The position numbers were made by a program, and so were the translations under genes. Shown in pieces: positions 51,765 to 64,000 of a stretch of 64,000 bases of DNA (position 1 is the first letter of the stretch; each line of letters opens with the position of its first letter). The notes under the pieces were generated by a model, which worked only from the letters and a program-made list of their open reading frames with translations, searched no databases and was not told the DNA's origin. The DNA comes from Noviherbaspirillum humi (GTDB lineage: Bacteria > Pseudomonadota > Gammaproteobacteria > Burkholderiales > Burkholderiaceae_D): the NCBI RefSeq assembly GCF_900188095.1, contig NZ_FZOT01000019.1:1-64000 (forward strand). The letters run 5' to 3'.

Positions 51765-52730
51765 TCAGCGCATCGGCTGATAATTCACCGGCACCCAGAC
51801 ATAGCCCTTGCCCTGCTGGCGCAGGTGGCCGATGCCGGGGAAGGAAAGATGGGCGCCGGCGGCGAGATAGCCCTGCTTCGCCGCCTCGGCGAAGGCGCGC
51901 TTGCGCTGCGCCGCGGCGGCCTTGGCGTCAGTGTCGAACTGGATGGTGACCGAGGGATCGTCGAACTGCACCGCGGCTACGTGGATCAGGTCGCCCCACA
52001 ATGCGAGCTTCTGCCCGCGGCTCTCCACCATGTACACGCTGTGGCCGGCGGTATGGCCATGAGCGGGGACGGCGCGTATGCCGGGTGTCAGCTCGGTCTC
52101 GCCTTCGAAAGGCTTGAGGCGGTCCGTCTTTGCATACGGATTCAGCGAAGCCATTGCGCCCTGGAAGAAGCCCTTGGCATCCTGGGGCGCCTTGTCCATA
52201 TTGGCCTGGCTCAGCCAGAAGTCGGCATCATGCTTGTCGACCCGCACCACCGCATTCGGGAACACCCGCTGCTCGCCCTCGGCCAGGCCGCCGATATGGT
52301 CGGGATGCAGGTGGGTGATGTAGATTTCGTCCACCTGCTCCGGCTGGTAGCCGGCCGCCTTCAGCGTGGCAGCAAGGTTGCCAAGCGTCGGTCCGAACAG
52401 CTTGCCGGCGCCGGCATCGACCAGCACCAGCTTGCTGCCGGTATTGACGAGATAGGCATTGACCGAGGTTTCCACCGGCGGCTTGAGAAAGCTGCGTCCC
52501 AGCGCCTGACGGGTCTTTTCCGGCTTGATGTTGGTGAGCAGCGTGTCCACCGGCAGGGCGACGGTGCCATCCGATAGCGCGGTGATCTCGAAGTCGCCCA
52601 GCATCATGCGGTAAAAGGCGGGCGCCGAAGTCTTGGCCATCGGCGCGGCGGCATGGGCGACTGGAGCGAGGGAGCCGGCGGTGCCGGCAAAGGCGAGGGA
52701 AACAGCGAGCAGCAGGCGGGACATTTTCAT
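51765..52730 (-). CDS. Exported metallo-beta-lactamase-fold hydrolase
   Basis: A 321-residue protein with signal peptide MKMSRLLLAVSLAFAGTAGS (cleaved near residue 26, after AHA). The MBL motif THLHPDHIGG (near 133-142) gives the zinc ligands, with further ligands in PAHGHTAGHS and LWGDLIHVAAV. The pattern matches periplasmic MBL hydrolases of the quorum-quenching lactonase-like or organophosphate hydrolase (MPH-like) branch rather than class B beta-lactamases. Substrate is unknown. I chose ATG 52730 because AAGGAG lies 8-13 bases upstream. The C-terminus ends KGYVWVPVNYQPMR. Confidence 0.85.
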   Translation of the reverse strand: MKMSRLLLAVSLAFAGTAGSLAPVAHAAAPMAKTSAPAFYRMMLGDFEITALSDGTVALPVDTLLTNIKPEKTRQALGRSFLKPPVETSVNAYLVNTGSKLVLVDAGAGKLFGPTLGNLAATLKAAGYQPEQVDEIYITHLHPDHIGGLAEGEQRVFPNAVVRVDKHDADFWLSQANMDKAPQDAKGFFQGAMASLNPYAKTDRLKPFEGETELTPGIRAVPAHGHTAGHSVYMVESRGQKLALWGDLIHVAAVQFDDPSVTIQFDTDAKAAAAQRKRAFAEAAKQGYLAAGAHLSFPGIGHLRQQGKGYVWVPVNYQPMR

Positions 52731-52804
52731 CGGCGGTTCTCCTTGGTGGTTGGCGGGCATATGCTGCTTGGCATTATGCCCAACTCCGCCCAAGGCCACC
52801 GGCA

Positions 52805-52826
52805 AGGGCCGGCGCATGCCGGCCCT
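52805..52826 (-). terminator. Hairpin after the chemoreceptor gene
   Basis: AGGGCCGGC (52805-52813) pairs with GCCGGCCCT (52818-52826) around GCAT. It lies nine bases past the chemoreceptor stop on the minus strand. No T-run follows. Confidence 0.6.
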
Positions 52827-52834
52827 GCGAGAAG

Positions 52835-54586
52835 TTAGAACTCTTCCCAGTCGTCCTGGCCGCCTGCAGGCTGCGGGCGCGGCACGGCTGCCGTCCGCAC
52901 CACTGGCACGCCGGCCGATGCGCTGGCGATCTTCGGGCGCTTCGACGCGCGGACAGGCGCCGGCTTGTGCTTCACGGCAGGGGAACTGGCCTTGGCCTTG
53001 ACCGGCACCGGCGCCGCCGCTACCGACTGCTGCACCCCGTCGAGCTTGAACACGCCCACCGCATGCGTCAAATGGCCGGCCTGCTCGCGCATGGCATCGG
53101 CTGCCGCTGCCGCCTGCTCGACCAGGGCGGCATTCTGCTGCGTCACCTGGTCCATCTGGGTGATGGCATGATTCACCTGCTCGATGCCGGCGCTCTGCTC
53201 TTCGGACGCGGCCATGATTTCGGCCATGATGTCGGTCACGCGGCGCACGCTGCTGACCACCTCGTCCATCGTGCTCCCAGCCTCGCCCACCAGCTTGCTG
53301 CCGGTCTCGACCTTCTCCACCGAGTCGTCGATCAGGGCCTTGATCTCCTTGGCTGCCGCGGCCGAGCGCTGCGCCAGGCTGCGCACCTCGCCCGCCACCA
53401 CCGCGAACCCCCGCCCCTGCTCGCCGGCGCGCGCCGCTTCCACCGCCGCGTTCAAGGCCAGGATATTGGTCTGGAAGGCGATGCCGTCGATGACGCTGAT
53501 GATGTCCACGATCTTCTTCGAGGCATCGTTGATGGAACCCATGGTCTGCACCACCTGCGACACCACCGTCCCGCCCCGGGTCGCCACTTCGGAGGCGGAC
53601 ACGGCCAGGGTATTGGCCTGGCGGGCATTGTCGGCATTCTGCTTGACGGTGGAGGTGAGCTCTTCCATGGAGGACGCGGTTTCCTCCAGCGAGCTGGCCT
53701 GCTGCTCGGTGCGGGAAGACAGGTCCATGGTGCCGCTGGAAATCTCTGCCGTGGCGGTGGTGATGGCCTCGGTGCCGCCGCGCACTTCCGCGACGATGCG
53801 CATCAGGCTCAGGTTCATGTCGCGCAAGGCTTCCATCAACTGGCCGGTCTCGTCCTTGCTGGTGACGGCGATGTCGGCGCGCAGGTCGCCGTCGGCCACC
53901 TTGCGCGCCACGGCCACCGCCTCGCCCAGGGGGCGGGAGATGCTGCGTGCAATGAGAAAGGCGAAGGTGATGCCGAACGCCAGCACCAGCAATACCAGCA
54001 GGCCCAGCAGCTCGAAGCCCTTCTTGTAGCTTTGCTCGATGGCGTGGGCGTTGTCGTCAATCGCCTTGCGCTGCACCTGCAGCAGTTCCATCAGCAGGGA
54101 TTCATACAGCTTCGACGCCGGCAGGTACTGCTGCTCCAGGATGCGGGTGGACTCGGCCGAATTGCCGGCCACCTTTTCCTTGATCGCGGTATCGCGCGCC
54201 TTCTGGTACTTCTCCCGCACCTCCCCGATGCGCTTGTACAGGTCTTTCTCCTGATCGGTCACCAGGTAAGCCTCGAAGGCCTTCTGGATCTCGCTCGACG
54301 ACTTTGCGGTGGCGGCGGTGTCTTCCTTGAAGAACACGCCCAGGCTTTCGTCAGTGCTCTTGGCGATGGCGGTAGTACGGCGGATGGCGGCGAAGACATT
54401 GCGATACCAGTCGGCCACCAGGCGTTCCTTCGCGAGCGGCTTTTCCATCATCTGCCGGGTTTCTTCCGACACCTGGCGCAATTGCCACATGCCGACGCCG
54501 GTGGAGAGAATGGAAAGTGCGAGAACGATGGCGAAGCCAAGTGCGAGGCGGGTGCTGATGCGAAGATTCTTGAACATGCTGATCAT
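52835..54586 (-). CDS. Methyl-accepting chemotaxis protein
   Basis: A 583-residue inner-membrane chemoreceptor. The first membrane segment is near 11-31, a four-helix-bundle ligand domain spans about 35-190 and the second segment is near 192-212. A HAMP domain follows (about 215-268, with [23 protein letters not shown]). The signalling hairpin ([38 protein letters not shown]) is near 375-412. An Ala/Pro/Lys-rich linker leads to a C-terminal DDWEEF, a WExF-type tether for CheR/CheB. The ligand domain is of the small Tar-like 4HB type; its ligand is unknown. ATGs at 54586 and 54577 are both possible. Confidence 0.93.
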   Translation of the reverse strand: MISMFKNLRISTRLALGFAIVLALSILSTGVGMWQLRQVSEETRQMMEKPLAKERLVADWYRNVFAAIRRTTAIAKSTDESLGVFFKEDTAATAKSSSEIQKAFEAYLVTDQEKDLYKRIGEVREKYQKARDTAIKEKVAGNSAESTRILEQQYLPASKLYESLLMELLQVQRKAIDDNAHAIEQSYKKGFELLGLLVLLVLAFGITFAFLIARSISRPLGEAVAVARKVADGDLRADIAVTSKDETGQLMEALRDMNLSLMRIVAEVRGGTEAITTATAEISSGTMDLSSRTEQQASSLEETASSMEELTSTVKQNADNARQANTLAVSASEVATRGGTVVSQVVQTMGSINDASKKIVDIISVIDGIAFQTNILALNAAVEAARAGEQGRGFAVVAGEVRSLAQRSAAAAKEIKALIDDSVEKVETGSKLVGEAGSTMDEVVSSVRRVTDIMAEIMAASEEQSAGIEQVNHAITQMDQVTQQNAALVEQAAAAADAMREQAGHLTHAVGVFKLDGVQQSVAAAPVPVKAKASSPAVKHKPAPVRASKRPKIASASAGVPVVRTAAVPRPQPAGGQDDWEEF

Positions 54587-54975
54587 AGTGATGTGTTTCA
54601 GGCCGCCTTACGGCGCCGCGCCGCGCGGGCGCTTTTGCCTGTCTCCTCTCCATAGTTGTCGTTATTGTTGTGCAATGGCACGGAAACCCGGCGTGGCCAG
54701 AAGGGAGTTTCCGTCTGGAAAGCATAGTACTGACAAATTTTTGGGAAATAAATACCAAAAAGCTAATCGAAGCAAAGTCTTGGCATTCCGCTACCCGGTT
54801 TGCAACGGCGTCTTGGCAATTTTTCAAGTAAGCTTGCTTGGCGCATAAGCAGCTTTCTTTACCGACATCCACCCTGAAAGGAGCGTCATTTCGTTCATGC
54901 CTCTCCGTGACCCGCTTGTTTCCTTCCTCGTCCCGCGTTCCGACGCGCCCGCCCTTCCTTTCTCCGGAGGCGGCC
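54587..54975. other. Divergent intergenic region, chemoreceptor and AI-2E family gene
   Basis: About 390 bases without a gene between divergent starts. It includes an AT-rich patch (54720-54770). I searched for a flagellar sigma-28 motif before the chemoreceptor and did not find one. Confidence 0.5.
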
Positions 54976-56037
54976 ATGCAGCGTGACAGCCTGTACCACA
55001 AAGTCTTCCTGCTGCTGCTGCTGCTGGTCAGCCTGGCATTCGGCTGGATCCTCTGGCCTTTCTACGGCGCGGTGTTCTGGGCGATGGTGCTGGCCATCCT
55101 GTTCGCGCCCTTTCATCGGCGCATGCTGGCGTCGCTGCATTCCCGGAAAAATCTGGCTGCCATTGCGACGCTGCTGCTGTGCCTGGTGATCGTCATCCTG
55201 CCGCTGACCTTCATCACCAGTGCGCTGGTGCAGGAAGGCGTGACGGTCTACAACAGGATCCGGAGCGGGCAGATCGACTTCGGCGTGTATCTGCAGCAGA
55301 TCATGAATGCGCTGCCCTCCTGGCTGGTGAACATCCTGGACCGCTTCGGCATGACCACCATGGTCAGCCTGCGCGACAAGCTCTCCGCCGGCGCCCAGCA
55401 GGGCAGCCAGGAGATTGCCAAGCAGGCGTTGAGCATCGGGCAGAACACCTTCGATTTCCTGGTCAGCTTCGGCATCATGCTCTACCTGCTGTTCTTCCTG
55501 CTGCGCGACGGCCGCGAGCTGGCCGAACGCATCCGCCAGGCGGTACCGCTGCACGCCCGCCACAAGGATTACCTGCTTAAAAAGTTCACCACCGTCATCC
55601 GCGCCACGGTGAAGGGCAACATCGTGGTGGCGGCGGTGCAGGGCGCGCTCGGCGGCGTCATGTTCTGGATCCTGGGTATCCAGGGGGCACTGCTGTGGGC
55701 GGTGCTGATGGCTTTTCTCTCGCTGCTCCCGGCGGTCGGCGCCGGCCTGGTGTGGCTGCCGGTGGCAATCTACTTCCTGCTCACCGGCTCCATCTGGCAG
55801 GGCGTGGTGCTGATCGCCTTTGGCGTGCTGGTGATCGGCCTGGTCGACAATATCCTGCGTCCGCTGCTGGTCGGCAAGGATACGCAGATGCCCGACTACA
55901 TCGTGCTGCTGTCCACGGTGGGCGGCATGGCGCTGTTCGGCCTGAACGGCTTCGTCATCGGCCCCGTGATCGCGGCGCTGTTCATCGCGGTATGGGACCT
56001 GTTTTCTCGGGCGGAGGAAGTGCACGAGGAGCACTAG
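54976..56037 (+). CDS. AI-2E/PerM-family membrane protein
   Basis: A 353-residue integral membrane protein of the AI-2E transporter (PerM, YdiK) family. Segments near 8-40, 62-85, 155-175 and five near 215-340 are hydrophobic. The family patterns LLFFLLRDGRELAERIR and LLPAVGAGLVWLPVAIYFLL (near 250-270) are present, and the C-terminus DNILRPLLVGKDTQMPDYIVLLSTVGGMALFG with GFVIGPVIAAL is typical. Members export small molecules or act as Na+/H+ antiporters; only some move autoinducer-2, so the substrate is open. GGAGG lies about six bases upstream of ATG 54976. Confidence 0.88.
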   Translation: MQRDSLYHKVFLLLLLLVSLAFGWILWPFYGAVFWAMVLAILFAPFHRRMLASLHSRKNLAAIATLLLCLVIVILPLTFITSALVQEGVTVYNRIRSGQIDFGVYLQQIMNALPSWLVNILDRFGMTTMVSLRDKLSAGAQQGSQEIAKQALSIGQNTFDFLVSFGIMLYLLFFLLRDGRELAERIRQAVPLHARHKDYLLKKFTTVIRATVKGNIVVAAVQGALGGVMFWILGIQGALLWAVLMAFLSLLPAVGAGLVWLPVAIYFLLTGSIWQGVVLIAFGVLVIGLVDNILRPLLVGKDTQMPDYIVLLSTVGGMALFGLNGFVIGPVIAALFIAVWDLFSRAEEVHEEH

Positions 56038-56365
56038 CACCCGTGCACGGGGCACAGCAATCGCATTTCCATCCATCGCATGGCTTACGCCCGGACCGCC
56101 ATGCACGCAATTGACGGTCACCATGATCCACCGACAGCGGAAAATGCGACACCGCCAAGGCAATCAGCGAGCAACTGCATCCACACCTTGATTTGCCAGG
56201 ATGACGGCTTATCGCTTCGAGGCGGCTTCACGAAACTGGCTGGCATCTACACCGGGCATTGCAATGCAGCTGGTGCTGTAAATCTCGGTATCGCTTGAAT
56301 TCACCATACGTACCGGACATCTCCCACTTCGCCGCTGGAATGGTTAACTCGAAAGAAAATTTGCC
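56038..56365. other. Intergenic region before the 1030-residue orphan
   Basis: No supported gene. Lower GC than the gene before it. A TTCG-N16-CTCG sequence at 56328-56351 resembles an HrpB-type (hrpII) box with one mismatch but is only 14 bases from the ATG, so I do not claim it. Confidence 0.4.
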
Positions 56366-59300
56366 ATGTGGAGCAAAGCATCTTTTGCATTTATTGAATC
56401 CGGCAGCGCAAGCAACCCAGTGCTAGGCTCAATCCGATCCGCTTCGGCGCAACCGCTGCTTGCCTTGCTGCCACACCCTGTAGAGTCTGCCTTTACCCCG
56501 CCCCCCAATTTGTCGCCTGGGATCATTCAGGCTATTGAACGGGCATGGGCTCAACCCGCCGCCTCTAGGCTAACGCCACCCACTCTCAAGGCGCCAACAA
56601 GCGTGGCGCGAATCCTCGCCGTCCTGCTGAACATTTCGGGCCGATCGGAGCCCGGATTCATCCTGGGCAAGCTAACGGGCGCCATCCCCTGGGACTTGTC
56701 GTTTCGCGATTGCCAGATGGCCGACATCGCCCTTGAGAAAGCAAAGCAGCTCAATATCCCGTTACCCATGCTTGAGCAGCAAGATTCACTCACGACCCAA
56801 CAAAAGCTCGGGCTGATCCGGTTTGCTGCCGGACTGGGAGAACTTCTCACTTCAGATTCCCGGAAACAGCGCGAACAGACTTTTCTGACCATGTTCAAGC
56901 AAGTCATGGCCACTGCATTCGGCTCACCCGGTGGCATGAAACAACTTCACCGCCGCTACGCCACCACGGGCAGCAAGCCTGCCCGTAAGAATGCGCAGGG
57001 AGGCCGCGCGAGCACCGGCTCCGGAAATCGGGAAACTGCCAAGCGGATTTCCCTGCCCGCCCCCGTTTTCACCTCCTTTACCTCGAGCCAGCCTAGCGAA
57101 GCCCCCACGCCGCAGCAGCAGAGCCGAGCGACCCGACTAGTCAACGAGTTCGCCGCCGGCGTTTTCAGCGGCGATATCAAATGGGATATGTCTCGTCTGA
57201 TGGAAGGCAACCTGCCGGCGCTGTACGAGGCTGGCAAGAAAAAAGTCGACAAGGCAGGCCTGCCGGCACCGCTTGCCACCGTCTGTCTCGACAGGCTCGT
57301 CCTGGCCATCTACAACAAGCTTGCTCACGCCGTTCTCGGTGAAAGGTCGGGCAACAAATTTTCCATTCCACTGAAAACTGTTGACGACATCATCAAGGGG
57401 ATACACCTGATTAGTGCCCGATACGGCGGCGCGGTGCAGTTGTACGGCATACCGATGAACGAAGCAGGTTTCAGCGATCTGGCAAGAAGGTTGTGGCAGG
57501 ATGCCATCGACGGCGAGATCCAGGCCGCCAGGAGCCGTTCACCCTTCAGGGCGGTGATATTCGATCGCCTAGGCATGCCCCAACCGGTAACGCGGGTTGA
57601 AAAGAACGGGCCAGGCTTAGCGTTCGAGCGAAGCGATGGCGCGCCTGGCCGCTTTCATATCGAAACACTGACACTCTATACGCGGGATGGCGGTGCCTGG
57701 TTCGGCTACGGCAATCCGCAGGCGAGGCCGCCACGCATCTACCCTATCCCCGGCGGCAGGCAGGAGCTGGTTCCTCCCGGAGGCGACACTCGAAACGTCG
57801 CCTGGATGCGGCGGTTGTCCGCGCATGTGATGGCGCAACGCGATGGCGGCGCCCTAGCCGAGGACGCGTTCATACCGCTGCGGGGGCAAGGATTGAGCTT
57901 TCCGCAAGGAGGCTCACAGGAATTCAAACCTGCGCAGCCGCTGCAAAGGCCGCCTGCAAACCCGGCAGGCGGCAGCGGTTCCATTGAGGAAGTGGCACAG
58001 AAATACGGGGTCACCGCGCACAATGTGCGGCGCCTGATGAACGCCACTGGCATGACTGCCGAACAAGCGGCTTCTTATCTGGCGGCCCAAGTCCTGTTTT
58101 CCGGCGGAGGCAGCAGGGCGGACAGGCGCAATGCGAGAAACCAAACCCCTGGCAACACCATTACGGCCATTGAGGCATATGCAAGCGACCAACTCAACAA
58201 TGCCATCCTCGAGGAGATTCGCCGTGCCTCTTACGAAGTACTGAAAAGTTGGCTGTCAGAAGTCAATGTCGATGAGCTGCCTTGGCCGATTCAGCAGGCA
58301 CTTCGTGACAATCGCAACTTCGGGTCAGTAATTGATAAGCGACTGCGTAACATTGCGGCCGCCCTCGCGCATTCACGCCCGCTTGATCAGGCAGTCGATG
58401 GCCCTATTGAAAAGAAAGAGAATCTTTTCCCTATCGACGTGCGTTCGTCCATTCGATTTGTTTCAATGGAAGCAGCAAATACGGAGCCTTCGAATCCATA
58501 CGGAAAATTTTATGGCGAAATATTGTTTGCTCCAACGGCCAAATACTCAGAAACGAAGGATCTCCCCCAGGTTATCCATGGTCTTGTGCATGAATTTGGA
58601 TTTGACAAACCGGGGCACGATTTAATCCACCTCGGGTCTGGAATTGGGGTGGACCCGAAACTCGTACTTCCAGGCACCGCTGCTGGAGTAGATTCAACGA
58701 CAAGCCTTAATCCATCAAACAAACCAAGTGCAACGTCAGAAGATCAACCGGCAAACTTCAATGGCCTTTTGATAGAGGCAATGGGGTTTGGATTGGCTGC
58801 GCAACTGCAGGAGGAAGCGGGCAGCTTCGTCAGGAGCGTATATGACGCATTACCCGTGAAGGATCAAGAGCTGGACCGCCTGCTCGATGGAAGGTCTAAA
58901 CAGGAAGAACAGCAAGTCAAGTTGCAATTGAAGGTCAATGTAGACTCGGCTTTCGCCGATCTGTGGCAACGCACCGGATATTTTGTAGAGTTCAACGGAC
59001 TCGTAGACGGAACTGATTATTGGCGGCAGGCAAAAAACCTCGCTGACAATGGCCCCGAAAAAATTGAACCGGACGCAAGGCAGCCAGGTACCTATACCTA
59101 CTACATGCCGTCAAATATCATTTACGCATTCAAACTGGCATTCAAAGAACTGCTCGCGACGAATCCTCACTTCAGAAAAGAGTTACGGGCCAACTTTGTA
59201 CGGTATCTCGATTTTGTCAGCAAGCTGAAGGTCATGTACGACAACGGCATCGCGCCGCGCCGGACGTCGATCGATTTGTCCCTGTCAGGCGACAGCACCC

Positions 59301-59458
59301 GAGCGATGCTGGCGACGGTCATCGGTGGCCTGGAGCAGGTAAAGCGGTTATATCCAGGCATGACAAGCGTCGATGAGTTGATTCGACACTATCAAACGAT
59401 CATCAAGAAAGGGGACGATAAGTCTCGAGCGAACGTCGATGCTCCACGCTTCAGGTAG
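56366..59458 (+). CDS. Large orphan protein of unknown function (1030 residues)
   Basis: I recognise no family. The N-terminus (MWSKASFAFIESGSASNPVLG, then a Ser/Ala/Pro-rich stretch to about 70) has no signal peptide; a Ser-rich leader is what many secreted effectors carry. Residues about 200-260 are low-complexity linker. The region near 540-580 (EEVAQKYGVTAHNVRRLMNATGMTAEQAASYLA) looks like a helix-turn-helix or helical-repeat motif. QVIHGLVHEFGFDKPGHDLIH near 740 is His-rich but has no HExxH. The rest is helical with Lys/Glu-rich ends. Composition is more AT-rich than neighbours, suggesting transfer. It stands alone: no transporter, chaperone or immunity gene is evident. Secreted effector or toxin is only a hypothesis. 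Confidence 0.7.
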   Translation: MWSKASFAFIESGSASNPVLGSIRSASAQPLLALLPHPVESAFTPPPNLSPGIIQAIERAWAQPAASRLTPPTLKAPTSVARILAVLLNISGRSEPGFILGKLTGAIPWDLSFRDCQMADIALEKAKQLNIPLPMLEQQDSLTTQQKLGLIRFAAGLGELLTSDSRKQREQTFLTMFKQVMATAFGSPGGMKQLHRRYATTGSKPARKNAQGGRASTGSGNRETAKRISLPAPVFTSFTSSQPSEAPTPQQQSRATRLVNEFAAGVFSGDIKWDMSRLMEGNLPALYEAGKKKVDKAGLPAPLATVCLDRLVLAIYNKLAHAVLGERSGNKFSIPLKTVDDIIKGIHLISARYGGAVQLYGIPMNEAGFSDLARRLWQDAIDGEIQAARSRSPFRAVIFDRLGMPQPVTRVEKNGPGLAFERSDGAPGRFHIETLTLYTRDGGAWFGYGNPQARPPRIYPIPGGRQELVPPGGDTRNVAWMRRLSAHVMAQRDGGALAEDAFIPLRGQGLSFPQGGSQEFKPAQPLQRPPANPAGGSGSIEEVAQKYGVTAHNVRRLMNATGMTAEQAASYLAAQVLFSGGGSRADRRNARNQTPGNTITAIEAYASDQLNNAILEEIRRASYEVLKSWLSEVNVDELPWPIQQALRDNRNFGSVIDKRLRNIAAALAHSRPLDQAVDGPIEKKENLFPIDVRSSIRFVSMEAANTEPSNPYGKFYGEILFAPTAKYSETKDLPQVIHGLVHEFGFDKPGHDLIHLGSGIGVDPKLVLPGTAAGVDSTTSLNPSNKPSATSEDQPANFNGLLIEAMGFGLAAQLQEEAGSFVRSVYDALPVKDQELDRLLDGRSKQEEQQVKLQLKVNVDSAFADLWQRTGYFVEFNGLVDGTDYWRQAKNLADNGPEKIEPDARQPGTYTYYMPSNIIYAFKLAFKELLATNPHFRKELRANFVRYLDFVSKLKVMYDNGIAPRRTSIDLSLSGDSTRAMLATVIGGLEQVKRLYPGMTSVDELIRHYQTIIKKGDDKSRANVDAPRFR

Positions 59459-59578
59459 ACGCTAGATGGACATCGCCCTCTTTCGTGGAAACCCACGAAG
59501 AAAGCATGATCCGTTTCTCGGGCAAGCGCAGGAGCCTTAATCGCGTCGCTGGAAGCTCAGGTGATGAGCAGCTTGATT

Positions 59579-60552
59579 CTAAAGCGTTTCCTTACCTTGT
59601 TCGAGTTCACGCTCTGCGCTTCCAATCCTCGTTTTGAATGAACCCTGCCATCGCGGCCCCAGCAGCACAATCCCCAGCGCCCCAGCCAACAACACAATCC
59701 CCGCCCACTGCCATCCGCTGACCGTTTCACCCAACAGCAGCGTCCCCGCTGCCAGCCCTACCAGCGGCACGCCTAAACTAAAAGGCGCCACCCGGCTGGC
59801 CGCATGCCGCTTGAGCAGCCCGGTCCAGAGCGTATAGGCGAGGATGGTGGCCACCCACCCGAGCGCCGCCACCGCCGCCCAGCTGGATGGCGCGGCGTGC
59901 AGCCAGCGCCAGCGCGCTTGCGGCGCATCGAACACCCAGGACAGCAGCATGAAGGGCAGCACCGGCACCATGCTGGTCCAGACCATGAAGCCGAGCACAT
60001 TGAATTCGGGTGTGGCGCGCTGCGCCTTGCGCACCACGATATTCGAGACCGCCCACATCGCCGCCGCGCCGAGGCTGAGCAGGAAGCCGAGCGGCGTGGT
60101 GGCCTGGGTCGCGCCGGCGCCGGGCGCGAGGTAGTTGGCGGCGAAGCAGCCTAGGCCGACGGCGGCCAGCACCAGGCCGAGTTGCAGCGGCCGGCCGACA
60201 TGCTCGCGCAGGAACAGAAATCCAAGCAGGGCGGTGAAGAACACCTGGGTCTGCACCAGCACCGAGGCCAGGGCCGCCGTCATGCCGACCTGCAGCGCCA
60301 GGAACAGCAGGCCGAACTGGCCCACGCCCTGGCACAGGCCATAGAGCGCAAGCCACTTCGGCGGCATGCGCGGCGGCCGCACCAGCAGGGCCAGCGGCAG
60401 GAAGGCGAAGACATAGCGCGCGGCGCCGAGCTGCATCGGCGTGAAGTCGCGCAGCGCCAGCTTCATGGCGACGAAGTTCAAGCCCCAGATCAGGACGATG
60501 CCGATGGCGGCGCCGTAGTCGCGCAGCCCGAAGGGTGCGGGCGACGGCGCCC

Positions 60553-60556
<4 letters not shown>
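59579..60556 (-). CDS. EamA/DMT-family exporter
   Basis: A 325-residue inner-membrane protein with ten hydrophobic segments in two EamA repeats (residues about 14-145 and 160-300). The repeats carry family signatures such as ADYGAAIGIVLIWGLNFVAMKLALRDF and SLGVPLVGLAAGTLLLGE. Such proteins export amino acids or metabolites, usually by proton exchange; YddG/RarD-like members are common, substrate unknown. Its start overlaps the hybrid kinase stop by four bases, so it is translated with that regulator. The cytoplasmic C-terminus is short and charged (ERELEQGKETL). Confidence 0.88.
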
Positions 60557-63417
<2,861 letters not shown>

Positions 63418-63423
63418 GGCGGC

Positions 63424-64000
63424 TTACTTCAGCGGCACCAGCACGCCGTCGGCGCGATAGCGCGCCATCAGCAGTTCCTGGACGCCGAGCGCTTCGTGGC
63501 GGCCGGGCGCGAAGGGCGGGCGGTAATGCTTGATCAGGCCGCGATGTTCGGGGACCCGTTCCAGCGCCTTGCGCACCGCATCGCGCTCGGTGGAGCCGGC
63601 GAGATCGATGGCTTTGGCCAAGATATGCATCATGTCATACGCATGGGCCGCGCCCACCGGCCCCTGGATGTCTTCGATGCGGCGCACGTTCGACACCTTC
63701 GATGCCGACTGCAGGAAACGCTCCACCCTTTTCGGGTCGGCATTGAAGAAGCTGAAGGTCTGGATCACCGAGAAATCCACCTGCTGCAAGGCCGGGCCGG
63801 CCTGCTGCACGAATTCTCCGCCGGTCACGCCCCAGTGGCTGATGATGGGCAGGCGCTGTTCCGGCGGCAGTGCCGCCACTTCCTTCACCAGCACCGCCGC
63901 CTCGTCGTCGTTGGCCACCAGCACGATGGCCTTGGCGCCGGCGGCGCGCAGCTTCTCGTACTTGTCGATCAGGGAGGTGTCGCGCCAGTTGTACCAGCGG
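63424..64000 (-). CDS. ABC-type periplasmic binding protein, C-terminal part (partial)
   Basis: The gene runs off the right edge of the window; about 192 residues are visible. The sequence RWYNWRDTSLIDKYEKLRAAGAKAIVLVANDDE, the later LPIISHWGVTGGEFVQ, and the AHAYDMMHILAKAID segment followed by GLIKHYRPPFAP match type I (Peripla_BP_6/LivJ-like) binding proteins. The stop lies six bases before the start of the hybrid kinase, so the two are almost certainly cotranscribed. With no permease gene between, this protein may feed its bound ligand to the kinase's periplasmic domain. Confidence 0.85.
   Translation of the reverse strand, partial: RWYNWRDTSLIDKYEKLRAAGAKAIVLVANDDEAAVLVKEVAALPPEQRLPIISHWGVTGGEFVQQAGPALQQVDFSVIQTFSFFNADPKRVERFLQSASKVSNVRRIEDIQGPVGAAHAYDMMHILAKAIDLAGSTERDAVRKALERVPEHRGLIKHYRPPFAPGRHEALGVQELLMARYRADGVLVPLK

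Noticed and set aside
54587-54975. Sigma-28 promoter for the chemoreceptor
   Set aside because: No TAAA-N15-GCCGATAA-like sequence found on the minus strand.
56080-56298. 72-codon frame after the AI-2E gene
   Set aside because: No ribosome site, no domain; composition typical of non-coding.
56328-56351. hrpII-box-like TTCG-N16-CTCG before the orphan gene
   Set aside because: It has a mismatch and lies 14 bases from the ATG, too close for a promoter that must sit further upstream of the start.

Overview
The window is 64 kb of mostly GC-rich, densely packed bacterial DNA. GC-rich codon use, many Bug/TctC-type binding proteins, nirBD with an FNT channel and a phosphatase-kinase, ClsB/YbhN, and a TRAP system point to a betaproteobacterium of the Burkholderiales, probably Oxalobacteraceae-like. 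This placement is inference from gene content. I saw no rRNA, tRNA or CRISPR array.

Layout. 1-5.1 kb: ferulate use (end of an aldehyde dehydrogenase, feruloyl-CoA synthase, an ABC binding protein, a tannase/feruloyl-esterase lipoprotein). 5.1-9.3 kb: a LysR regulator divergent from a Bug binding protein and a LeuC/LeuD-type hydratase pair. 9.3-11.8 kb: a second LysR regulator divergent from a split chromate transporter and a small winged-helix-like protein. 11.8-17.5 kb (minus strand): nirB-nirD-nirC and a PP2C phosphatase-Ser/Thr kinase fusion, behind a structured leader. 18-19.5 kb: two small conserved or stress proteins.

19.7-25.7 kb: a tightly overlapping carotenoid operon crtZ-W-X-Y-I-B. 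Its last codon was rewritten by an IS5-type insertion. 26.5-30.9 kb: an AT-rich island with orphan lipoproteins, an IS630-type element and two homopolymer frameshifts. Beyond it, on the minus strand, lie a CBM6 protein and crtE (GGPP synthase), so the pathway's first gene is about 7 kb from the rest. Together the crt genes should give GGPP, phytoene, lycopene, beta-carotene, then hydroxylated, ketolated and glycosylated xanthophylls.

33.4-38.4 kb (minus): SDR, pterin carbinolamine dehydratase, gamma-glutamyltransferase, Bug protein and a tartrate/D-malate-type dehydrogenase. 38.6-44.1 kb: YbhN/ClsB, a divergent metallophosphoesterase/nucleotidyltransferase pair, and two low-complexity exported proteins. 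44.5-51.7 kb: ghrA, a GGDEF-EAL protein and a three-gene TRAP transporter with an operator-like inverted repeat. 51.8-56 kb: MBL hydrolase, chemoreceptor, AI-2E-family protein. 56.4-59.5 kb: a 1030-residue orphan. 59.6-64 kb: an EamA exporter, a hybrid histidine kinase and the end of a periplasmic binding protein that may feed it.

The points most worth following up are the AUC start of crtI, the IS insertion that rebuilt the crtB stop codon, the phosphatase-kinase in the nitrite operon, the frameshifted island genes, and the large orphan at 56.4 kb.
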